NCBI RefSeq assembly: GCF_032362555.1 | Contig: NC_083514.1 | Span: 5,069,001-5,133,000, forward strand | DNA from: Amyelois transitella | Taxonomy: Eukaryota; Arthropoda; Insecta; Lepidoptera; Pyralidae | Direction: 5' to 3' | DNA: 64,000 bases | In this document: positions 1-10,070 of the stretch, piece by piece | How the letters are laid out: each line of letters begins with the position of its first letter | Position numbering within the stretch: the stretch's first letter is position 1 | Program-made: the position numbers and the translations under genes | Notes under the pieces: generated by a model | Told to the model about the DNA's origin: nothing | Seen by the model: the letters and a program-made list of their open reading frames with translations, nothing else | The model's database searches: none

Positions 1-284
1 ATAAATGCTTAGTTTAACTTGATGTTTCAAAAAGCTTAAATATCGATGAATCGAACCTCGCGTCATATTTGACATATTTGATATACACAGCGCCGTTGGT
101 ATGGCGGAAATTGTATGAAGGGTCGTTTCTGTACTAGTCGTGTTTGAAGTCGGGGGACAGGCTAGCGGGCGGCGTTGTTTCCTGCCCGTGAGCACCACTC
201 CGGACCTGACACATCCGGCTTCGAGCCTCCGGCCATACATAATACGCAACATATATAGAACTCTATTTTCACGTGTGTGATATT

Positions 285-375
285 TGAAAAGCATCGATGA
301 TTGATCAGTTACAATACCAGTTCAAATCTTACTGCGGCCATGTATTGACTTTTTCCAAAGTTATGTAGATGTTAA
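285..375 (+). repeat. Possible tRNA-derived SINE fragment
   Basis: A B-box-like sequence (AGTTCAAATC) near 319-328 is followed by a short unique body, as in tRNA-derived SINE heads. No clean A box or tail is visible, so the call is weak. Confidence 0.3.
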
Positions 376-479
376 TCTAAAGAACCAAATAAAAATGATG
401 ATAATAAAAACATTTATCAAAACACACCGTACCTTTACGTAGGTATTGGTTAGCAACCAAACCTACATTTATTTAGTTA

Positions 480-797
480 CTAGCTGTGCCCGCGACTTTG
501 TCCGCGTGGAATAGTTATTTTGGGCATCATTGAAGCATCAAGGATGAATAATTTTACCCGTTCTTTTCACATTTGCCATTATTTCGTTGCTCCTTATAGT
601 TGCAACGTGATGTTATGTAAAGCCCTAAAGCCTTCCTCGCTAAATGGTCTATTTAACGCAAAAAGGATTGTTCAATTCGAACCAGTAGGGAACTACTGGT
701 TCGAATTGAACAATTCTTTTTTTTTCGTACTGATCAGGAATGAGATTAGCGCGTTCAAACAAACAAACTCTTCAGCTTTATAATATTAGTATAGATC
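480..797 (-). mobile_element. Helitron-like non-autonomous element, copy 1
   Basis: Read on the + strand this begins ACTAGCTGTGCCCGCGACTT and ends in TTATAATATTAGTATAGA. On the minus strand it therefore starts TCTATACTAATATTATAAAG and ends in CTAG|T after a GC-rich imperfect hairpin, the layout of Helitron termini. Copies at 1802-2073 and 55138-55844 share both ends. This copy carries an extra perfect 22-bp inverted repeat (668-717). The family assignment (Lep1-type Helitron-like) is from memory of lepidopteran repeats; the shared ends are seen directly. Confidence 0.65.
668..717. repeat. Perfect 22-bp inverted repeat (hairpin)
   Basis: Two 22-bp arms centred on ATTCGAACCAGTAG and its reverse complement are separated by four bases. 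The arm sequence is the element's own internal sequence, seen once at about 1988-2009 in copy 2, so this looks like a local inverted duplication inside copy 1. Confidence 0.8.
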
Positions 798-1509
798 ACC
801 AAACTGCTAAGCTATTAGGAATTACACGTGTTATTGTGAGTCAACCATAAAACATAGACTTATGCTGTCTTGGGATATTTTTTTAATAATTTTATGTAGA
901 TTATTTCCGTTATACATGGTTTCGCTGTAGCTTTAACCATTAAGGCTGCACACGCGACGGAAGCTTAAAAAATCAAGTAACTTCTCCCGTTTTTCCAACA
1001 TTTCCTTTCACTGCTCTGCTCCTACTGATTGTAGCGTAATAAAAAATAAGCTATAACCTGCTCAGGAGTATGAAGAATAACTGTACCAAGTTTCGTTAAA
1101 ATCCGTCAAGTAGTTTTTGTTTCTGTAAAGAACATACATACAGACAGACAAAAATTTTACTGATTGCATTTTTGGCATCAGTATCGATCACTAATCACTT
1201 GATAGTTATTTTGAAACTATATTCCATGTACAGAAATGACCTCTCTACAGATTTATTATAAGTATATAGATTACCTATTATTAGAGAAAATAACGTGAGG
1301 AACATGCAATTTAACAACTAACAATTATAAAAATTTCATGGTATCCCATGGACCATGGTATTGTTAGAAAGAGGTGATATGATGAACTTGTTAGAGTATT
1401 GGGGGTCTATGCCTGTCAAAATTCTATAAAAATTTAGACTTCCGTGACAGGCGGGCAGATTGTTAACACATAGCACTCCATACAAAATAATGACATTACG
1501 ACGTTTCAG

Positions 1510-4500
1510 GATATTACGCAGAGACACTGTCGGTGGCAGAGGAAGTACGAGGAAATGCCACGATCTCAGTCAAAGACGAGACTCGAGGTTTCCATCTTAA
1601 CAACCTTTCATATGCAGGACCTATTGTTATGGGATTTGGAGGTACTTATATACTTACTATACTACTTTATAACAATTATTGACTTCGTAGTTTCTTTGGA
1701 ATAGAAATAAAGGCTCTACGAAATTGAATATCTGCCACCTACCTATAAAAATTACAAATTTACCTCTTACTATAAACCGGGCTTTTACTTTTTATTGTAA
1801 TACTAGCTGTGCCCGCGACTCCGTCCGCGTTGAATAGTTATTTTGGGCATCATTGAAGCCCTCAAGGGTGAAAATTTTTCCCATTTTTTTTCACATTTTC
1901 CATTATTTCTTCGCTCCTAATAGTTGCAGCGTGATGTTATAAAGCCTTAAGCTTTTCTCGATAATTGGTATACTCAACACAAAAAGAATTTTTCAATTCG
2001 AACCAGTAGTTCCTGAGATTAGCGCGTTCAAACAAAGAAACAAACTCTTCAGCTTTATAATATTAGTATAGATTTTAGTACTTATAGTTACCAATATTTA
2101 TTCGTAAAACATGAACCCATATTATTTTTACTTCTGCTAAGCTAGTAGGTAGCTCTTTTACTTTGGTTCTTTTATCCTGACCTAACCATTATAATATATA
2201 ATTCCAGGATTCATCGTAGTAGCGGCATGCGTGATGACATTTGAGGCCCGTGACAGCGCCGCCAAAGTGACGCCTGCGCGGCCGCAATCCATGCCTCGAC
2301 CGGTAGCGCGGCGCGGTCCCGGTTGTGCTGCGCCCGCGCGCCTCGACCAGCTCGGTGTGTACCGACTGCCGCACGTATTGCCGCTGCCGCATGCCTTGCC
2401 ACTAGCTCCCATACACAGGCACCGACCGCCACACGCTCTCAGGTACGACACATTCAACAATGTCAGAGCGAGAACCTGCTATTTTTGGCCTTGGTGCTTT
2501 CAACATTTGACCTACCACAAAATTATTGGGAGTATCTATGTGGTTAAACCTTTAGTTAATATGAAAGGTATTCAGATTTCCATACGCTCACTCTATTATA
2601 GGGACAGCGCAATAAACGCACCCGGTGTCTCACATAGTCTAATTGTATTGTTGCAGATTTCAATAAGTACCTATTTGTTATATTATGTCCTTCCTTCAAT
2701 AAAACGAAATATGTATCTACATTCTGATTATAAACCTTAGAGCAATACGGTCATTCGTTTCCGGGCAGGAAACCCACATTGCTCTAAGTAATAAGAGAAT
2801 CATCATAATAAAGGTTGGTTATAAACTGATTAGTAAAGATTTGGTAAAATATAAAACCCAAACTATCCCTAAGTTGGCAAATATTGCCCCTAGTCGCCAA
2901 TGCCAAAAATATCGTGTGAAGCTTTAAATAAGAACCGTTACAGTAACATTGGTCCAGTAGTTCCGCTACCTTTTGCTTATCAAGTATTTTACATATTTAT
3001 TTATTATCATGCTCATTATCATGGAAATACTTTATTTAACTCACATAAAGAAACAATATTTTCGTCATGATATTCATTGATTCATCGGAATAATGATCGT
3101 ATTGCATTCACATAAAACCATTTTAAAGTTAGGTTTGCCCACGGCCTAAGTTTTATGGCCAGGCCTGAAAACCGTAGGCTTCTTGTGGAAATAGGGCAGT
3201 GAGTATGTGTGGTACAGAAGCGGAGATGAAAGAGTGAAAGGCCGCGCGCGTTTCGGCTCGGCGCCGGATCTACGGGCGGTGGGCAGCGCACGCGCTGCTC
3301 TTCCTGCGTCTGCGCTCCGACGCCCGCTGCGACGCTACGCTCTCTCCGTAGACGAACCTCCGCATTCCGCTGTCAGGTAAATCACACACTTGTCACTACA
3401 CTATCATCACTTATGCCCTGTTCTGCTTATCATTAAATTCTTACTGCTTAGTAGTTAAATTTTAAATATTTCTCTGTATTTATCACCTATTTTCTATTAA
3501 ATGCACAAAACACGACTTATAGGATTCTAATAACTTTTCTTGTAACTGGTATACATTTATTTCAAGTATTTAAGAAAACTTAAAGAAATAAACTCTTTTA
3601 ATAAAGAAAAGATGACCTAAAAAACATCAATTTTTTAATTCGACTCACGTACCATGTGGTTAGTGCAAGCGCAGCGGAGTCTGAATGCGGTTCTCAGTCC
3701 TCGCTGGCGATGGACCTGCACGGCAGCGGCGCGTGCGCAGGCGTCACTCTTCGTGTGAGGGACAACACACGCCGCCGCCCACTCGCACGGCAGCAGCGCC
3801 TTAGAGAGGACATAATGCATCGTAAGTAATAATTTGGAATTTACTTTGCAGAACAAAGCAGCGGTATTGTTTATGACTTTGTGCTCGAAACGATGAAGAA
3901 ATAGTCTGTTCGGTAAAAGCGCGCAAAAAGCTCCATCAATTTCTTCTTTTCAAGGCTGCGGGCTCTGTCTACCCCGTAAGGGATTTTGACGTGACTATAT
4001 GTGTGTATGTAGGTCTATTAGTATATTATGAACTTTTTCCACGTTGGTACAAGATCGACATAATGACTTTGAGGGCTCTGTTTTGCTTTACGGAAACCTT
4101 TTTAAGATGTAATACTCGTAATATTTTAATTAATTGTTTTCATACATTCCTAAAATTATTTAATATTGTAGCCACCCCGGGAGAGAGTACCAGCAATGTA
4201 AACAACATACAAGATTCTGAAATAACAAGGTAAATAAAATATATTAACTGACGGCAACTGTACTTTCTGAAAGTTCTTTCTGTAGGTGACGCTTTTTATT
4301 ACAGATCTGAATCAGGAATGCACACAATACCTGTTAGATTATTGCAGAAGGAAAACTAACTTTAATATAAATTGCTTGATAAGATTCAGCTTTGAATGAA
4401 TTTATTTAGTTAAACTTAGGAGGTTAACATCTTTTACTTTTAATACTATAATATTTTTAGGCAAATTGAAAAGCCACAAGATTCAGTGGAGATGGTCCAC

Positions 4501-4698
4501 CTATCCGCTGAGCATGAAGTGCGCGCGAGCAGCGCTCCGCCGCCTCGCGGGATTGCGTCCCCGCCGCCATCCCCGAAAATCCTCGTCACTCCCAGCACTT
4601 ACACGCCATCACCGTCTTCACCTAACCCTTCAGAGACACGGATACTCATAGAACATACTGTAGAAGAATCCGAGGAACCTCCGCCGCCTGACGAATGA
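1510..4698 (+). CDS. TMEM200-family membrane protein, 3' part (partial)
   Basis: Six coding exons are visible: 1510-1641, 2208-2442, 3218-3376, about 3664-3821, 4172-4229 and 4461-4698 (stop TGA). Exon junction phases are 1, 2, 2, 1 and 2 and keep one frame of about 326 codons. The second exon begins with a hydrophobic segment that continues the first (GPIVMGFGGFIVVAACVMTF) and is followed by an acidic EARDSAAKV motif. This is how the second membrane helix of TMEM200-type proteins looks. The rest is a cytosolic, Arg/Pro/Ser-rich tail with SVDEPPHSAV and QQRLRED motifs and an acidic end (EESEEPPPPDE). An N-linked site (NAT) lies in the presumed loop just before the helix. The first helix and start codon are upstream, not in the window. 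The starts of exons 3 and 4 are the least certain, and two in-frame acceptors 6 nt apart are possible for exon 4. A polyadenylation signal AATAAA lies near 5343. The biochemical role of this family is not established. Confidence 0.75.
1802..2073 (-). mobile_element. Helitron-like non-autonomous element, copy 2
   Basis: Same two ends as the copies at 480 and 55138 (ACTAGCTGTGCCCGCGACTC on the left, ATAATATTAGTATAGA on the right) and the same internal AATTCGAACCAGTAG. It sits in the intron between the first two visible exons of the TMEM200-like gene. Confidence 0.65.
3965..4012 (+). repeat. Fragment of the abundant SINE-like family
   Basis: Contains GGCTCTGTCTACCCCGTAAG and an ATGTGTGTATGTAG tail, which match the 3' end of the full copy at 12532-12800. 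It lies in an intron of the TMEM200-like gene. Confidence 0.55.
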
Positions 4699-7600
4699 GA
4701 ACAACCGTCTCGGTACTCCGAGACGTCGACACTCACAGAAAACCCTTGTTAAAACAAGTTTTGTATACATTATACAATTTAAGTTAGTCTTTTACACATA
4801 TAAATTGAATATAAATTACGGCTTTTCGACGTGTCTTCAAAAACGACGACGATTGTCTATTTTTTAGAACCACTGTTGTAACCTTTAAGATAAAATTACG
4901 TTATCGTTTAGAAATAATTAAGATCTGTATACATTTGTTGGATAAGCGATAACTTCTTGTAAGTAAAGTGTTTGATTTCAGGTATTATATAATTGCTGGA
5001 AAGCAAGTATCGAATTTATAGAAAATTATGTTCGTAAACTTTTTAAGTGTTAGTTATTACAATGGACGGTTTTTATTGACCGTCATGAAATAAGTTCGTT
5101 TATACAATTGATTTAAAATTTACTTGAATCTTCCTCTCAAATTCACCACCCTCACTTTATCTTGGACTGAAAAACAAGTCCATATTTGAAATTATTTTCT
5201 GAATGAATTATCTACTACATACAAATTCAAAAAGATTTACAGTTTTTAGAAATACAGAACACTGTAGAATGTTATAAAAATTCAGATAATTGTTCTTAAA
5301 ATAATGTTTTAGACTTTTTATATCTTTTATCCCCACGTGAAAAATAAATGTTCATCAATAAAAAAAATATCAAATCATCTTAATATGAAGTTAAAGTAGC
5401 TACCTATAATTTGTAAAAAAATAATATGATTCATCTTATTTCATAACAATAGTTCAACTGTTTTGATGTTTTCGTAGGCATTCGTAGCAATAGTTTTAGC
5501 AGACGTAACACATACCTACACATACATATAAATACGAGTAGGTATATATGCATTATACATTTGTAAAGGTTTTTAGAAGTGCTAATGTTTTTAATAATGG
5601 ATAATGTGCCAATGAAAATTTATATTAACAGACAACAGTAAAAACCAGAAAACTTATAAAAAGAAGGTATACTACTGGAATTCTGTCGTAGTGGATCTAA
5701 GTACTAACTACGGCCAAAGATGCAACCGGGATACTAACATAATGATGAAAGTACCTAGTTAGGTACATAACTTACCAAATAAAATAAAAAAGTGCGAGAT
5801 TTTATCTGTTATTAGTAGCGAAGTCTATTAATAGCGAAGCAATGAAATTAAATATAACGAAAATAAAAATTATTCTAAAAGCATTTTAAATATGAAGCGA
5901 TTTATAATTTTTATTTAGTTTATTATATTTTACAAGCTACAAATAAAATTAAGTAAAAAAGACTGATAAAGCGAATTTTATAAAAAGAGGAATAAGTAAA
6001 TACTGAAAAATCTAGACGTGTGGTATCTTTTTAATGAGTTACAAAATAATAGTTAACAATGGTGGTTGTATCTACTGAAAAAGTATTCAGTAGATCAATT
6101 ATTTTCATTACAGTGCCATCAGCATGCACAGATATTACATAGAAGCGAGAGCTTATAAGGCATTGAACATCATTTTGATGGAACTTTGCTATCTTAGTTT
6201 ACGTTATTTCTATTTGCTTTGTTGCTCACGTCGGTAGTATTTTGTATGTTCATTATACCTACATGCCATACATTATTACTAGACATACAGAAATGATGTG
6301 CTCGTTCTTATTTTATTATAATTCGTAGATTGGCAATTAATCATACGAGCCATAATCTCATATATTAGGCTATTGAATCATTATTCCTTTTTAACATATG
6401 TACATACCTACCTACATATAATCACGTCGATATCACTTGTGGGGTACACAGAGCCAACAGTTTTGAAGAGACTGATAAGTCACGTTTAACGGTAAGGTAA
6501 TTCCTTTTTAAGTTAACATTATTTATGTTTAAGTACCTATTTAAAGTTAAAGTTATTTATTTATAAACACAGACACACAATCATAAAAAGTAATTGCGGA
6601 TATTTTTCAAACAGAAGTAAGTAAACCTTTACGACTGTGTCAGAAGGGAACTATAAAAAAAGAAAAAACTTTGTAGCTATTTGGTATTTGTAAAAATGAA
6701 AGCGATGAACCTTAATATATAAATTGTGATAACGTTTCTAACATATTGTTAGAAAAAAAAAATATGATTGTCAATATTATATTATGCACGATAATTATAA
6801 TCGTCATTAGACGACGAAGATTTTAGATAAAACCTTGCCTTTAGGTAATTGGTTTAGAGTGTAGTATTATGAAAACTATAGCTGTGTTACAGCTGAGCCC
6901 TCATTCCAATAAACTTTTTATCTATTTCGCACGTTTTTGGAGAGGATTCACCTGTAATTCTTGTATCTCTAAACATTTATGTCCTGACAATACCTACCCA
7001 CTTTTAGATCATCTTAAAACCCACGTAACTAGTATGTAGAATATAAGTAAAACACTACAAGATTTAAAACTTTTTGACCCTGCCGTCCCCTAATTTTGTA
7101 CATCTGTCATAGAAAACTAAATATAACTACTCTCTGAGGTTATTAATACCAACGTAGTGTTTCGCAGTTTCCTCATGTAAGTACTTAGGTAGGCAGAAGT
7201 TATATAGGCCTAGTTTAAAATAGGTATTGTTTTTACCAATACATTGGTTTAATATGTGAAGCAGCGATGTTCACTTTGAAATACTATTAATGAGAAGTTT
7301 CGTCCACAGCTACCTATATAAATTTTAAACTTATAGATAAGTACTTCACCCGCGGTGATAACTCTTTATTTTAGGTATATCTCTGCTACTTTACAAGTAC
7401 TCGCATAGATATGGCCTAGCTTGAAATATTGAATTTCATGAAATTGAATGTATTCAGCAATGTAGGTATATTGGTAAAATATTTATCGGGATAAATATTT
7501 TAAACTACGGGTAGTTATTTCAATTAATGGTCTACTGAATTTCACTCGGCGTCTTTGGATATCTTGGTCGGATCTTGTCAAAAGACATCGTGTGTTGTTA

Positions 7601-8040
7601 ATTTAATTCGATACTTATAGAGATGAATCTAAAGGATATGTACTAGGTACTTAACCTTAAATGACCTATTTTAATTTTTTAAATTGTGATTTTGACCAAT
7701 TTGTAGTGATGCCGCCGATGTAGGTACCTATCTATGTAAAGTTACTCAGAACTATTTTTGTGTCTATTTCCTACAAATTGTATTAATAGATAGATAAAAT
7801 ACAGTATAAGAAAGAGGCGTCTCTTCGACGGTTTTGTCAATGTATAATCTGACTGATCAGCCAATTCTTGTAATAAGTATTACAATTTTATACAACTTAA
7901 AGTTTATACACTAACTACGAGTAATTGGAATCCTTGTAATAAGTAATTATTATAACATAACGATGTGTAATCAATCCAAATGGTTGTTGTGATGTCTATT
8001 AAATTTGTTGAAGAAAACAACTTACCTATATCATTTATAT
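4699..8040. other. 3' UTR of the TMEM200-like gene, then a gene desert
   Basis: The first ~650 bases are probably 3' UTR (AATAAA near 5343). Beyond that I see only AT-rich, unannotated sequence and a fragment of the SINE-like family at about 6405-6490 (minus; ATAATCACGTCGATATC...AGAGCCAACAG). No open frame with codon structure stands out. Confidence 0.5.
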
Positions 8041-8044
8041 CCAA

Positions 8045-8205
8045 CTAGCTTTTGCAGTGGGCATCGCTCCCGTGAGAAAATTTTAGAAAAAAGAGCCTAT
8101 ATTCCTCCCGAAGGTCTGTTTTATATCTGTACCGAATTTCGGGAAATCAGCCCAGTAGTTTTCGGGTTCATTCGTTACAAAAATACAAATCAATTCACTT
8201 TATAA
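8045..8205 (+). repeat. Short retroposon copy (CTCCCGTG family)
   Basis: Starts ACTAGCTTTTGCAGTGGGCA, contains CGCTCCCGTGAGAAAATT and ends in TTACAAAAATACAAATC. The copy at 34425-34590 (TGCTCCCGTGGGAAATTCC ... TTACAAAAATACAAATC) and the partial at about 26790-26850 are the same family. Probably a LINE or SINE tail; the class is not certain. Confidence 0.5.
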
Positions 8206-8507
8206 AAGTCTAAATATACAATACGGCGCGTAAAATAATTGCTGTTATCAATCAACAAAATAGTACCTACATGTAAAGAGCATAACCACCACAAAAATGA
8301 AACTACTTATACTTACCTAGACCTAGAGGTAGAAGAGTGCCATTTGATAAGTGTATGATGATGATAAGCAGAGACACGTGCGCGTTGTCTTTCATACAGT
8401 ATTTAACAATAGTATGACTTTTACGGCCATGGGCATCAATAACCATTATAGCTGCATATAGGTTAGATATAAGTAAACTAAAGACATATAAAAATATATA
8501 TCGGATT

Positions 8508-9960
8508 CAAATTCAAATTCAAAATTTTTATTCATTACTAGCGGACCCGACAAACTTCGTTCTGTCAAAAAGACTTGTAATGTAGCAGTTTTTTGTTCTT
8601 GCCTTTTAGGGAAAAAATTGAAATTTGTAATTTTAATATAATTGAATTTGAATTTTGTTCATCGATAATAAAGTGCAAATTAAATATGACGTTTTGAACA
8701 CACCTACAGTGTTTAGACAACAGTGAACTTTATACAAAAGTAATAAATCTCAAATAGACTCTACGTTTTAGTTAGAAAACGTAAAAAGAAAACACTGTTT
8801 TTAGGGGATTTCCGGCAATTATTCGAATTTTTCTCCCCGTAAAAACCATCCTCGAAATTCAACGAACATTTTAAAAAAAGAATTGGCCAAATTGGTCCAG
8901 GCGTTGTTGAGTTATGCGCTTACCAACACATTCTGCGATTCATTTTTATATTATAGACTAGCGAACCCGACAGACTTCGTTCTGTCAAAAAGATTTGTAA
9001 TATGACAGTTTTTTGTTCCTATCTATTAGACCTACATTGCTTAGACAACAGTGAACTTTATATATTAGCAATAAAGCTCAAATTGACTGTACGTATTAGT
9101 TAGAAAACGTTTGTATAGGATAAAGAAAAGGACTGTTTTTTAAGGTTTTTCAGGCAATTATTTGGTATTTTTTCGCCGTAAAAACCATCCTTGAGCTTCG
9201 ACGAATATTAAAATAAAAGAATTGGCCAAATTGGTCCAGGCGTTCTTGAGTTATGCGCTTACCAACACATTTAGCGATTCATTTTTATATTATAGATTAT
9301 AGGATACTTCATATCGCTTAATAATTGTCAAAACGTATGGTTTAACAACATTGGTTGACGTCATATCAAATAAATTACTTAAAACTTTACTGCCGCTTCC
9401 AAGGCGTCAGTGCAGAAGAAGCGGTAACAAACTGCACTGCAGCATTTTCTTCAACAACGTCAACTTCACAATATCAATTAAACTTAGAATGGAATGTGGA
9501 CGAAAGAATAATTTGGTCAGATTAATATATTTATATGAGATTTTAATATTATAATATATATATAGGTATATAATGGATTGCCAATTTTAAAAAGATTTAT
9601 GTATAGAGTGTACTGAATTTTGATTTAAGTTCAAATCAAACTACAATTCATTACGAGGTTCCTGTGCCAAGCTCAAGCCAGATGTTTTTATCATTAAGGT
9701 AATCATCAGTTCTATAATAAGCCTTCTCACAAAGTACTTTCTTTACATACTCTTTGAATTTTCGGTTGGGCATATCAAGAACAGACTCCGGCAACCTATT
9801 ATAAAATCGTATATATCGGATTAAACGGTCACGAAACGACGTGCATACGTTGCTATAAAAATGGTGATCTGATCAACACAAATCTCGGAGCTTAAAACCT
9901 TAGATAATCCTATCAAAGGTGGCCGTGTTGGTAATCCACACAATCTCGTTAGCAATGGCG
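8508..9960 (-). mobile_element. Degenerate LINE-like retroposon split by later insertions
   Basis: A (TTCAAA)n TTTTTATTCATTAC segment at 8508-8540 appears to continue at 9645 (TTCATTACGAGGTTCC) through to about 9960. The words TTCATTAC flank the interruption like a target-site duplication. Between them are two tandem copies of another repeat (8541-8958 and 8959-9300) and further retroposon-like sequence (9340-9640). The joins are inferred from the repeated flank. Confidence 0.4.
8541..9300 (+). repeat. Two tandem diverged copies of a ~340-420 bp repeat
   Basis: Unit 1 (8541-8958) and unit 2 (8959-9300) both begin ACTAGCG(G/A)ACCCGACA, run through GACTTCGTTCTGTCAAAAAG, and end with AATTGGCCAAATTGGTCCAG, TTGAGTTATGCGCTTACCAA and ATTTTTATATTATAGA. 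They are clearly homologous but carry indels, so they are old or inserted separately head-to-tail. Confidence 0.65.
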
Positions 9961-9974
9961 CCCTGCCAATACAG

Positions 9975-10020
9975 GTGATATAAATCTCATCGGGGTGTAA
10001 GACAACCCAGCAGTCAGTCA
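9975..10020 (+). promoter_or_regulatory. Candidate core promoter of the UV opsin gene
   Basis: A TATA-like GATATAAATC lies near 9978. About 30 bases downstream is the repeated arthropod initiator TCAGTCAGT (about 10013), some 55 bases before the ATG at 10071. The spacing is what a TATA/Inr promoter would need. No transcript data support it. Confidence 0.45.
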
Positions 10021-10070
10021 GTTGGGGTGTGCTGCGAGGCGCTCGACCGAGGACTGCTCACTGTTCAACC

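Larger units (their letters stand above)
1..1509. other. Left-edge non-coding region, probably an intron of the TMEM200-like gene
   Basis: I find no supported coding exon here. The exon starting at 1510 opens in mid-codon, so at least one coding exon, expected to carry the first membrane segment, must lie further left, probably outside the window. The stretch holds a possible tRNA-derived SINE head with a B-box-like sequence near 318-328, and one Helitron-like copy (480-797). The GC-richer block at 140-240 has no open frame that I can tie to the gene. Confidence 0.5.

Noticed and set aside
2231-2740. 169-codon frame on the + strand as a separate gene
   Set aside because: Its first part is the TMEM200-like exon 2208-2442 read in frame; the rest runs past a good donor site into intron sequence.
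3241-3376. Start of TMEM200-like exon 3 at 3241 in another frame
   Set aside because: The sequence before it is purine-rich and the resulting peptide is low complexity. The acceptor at 3217/3218 gives a better frame (LSVDEPPHSAV).
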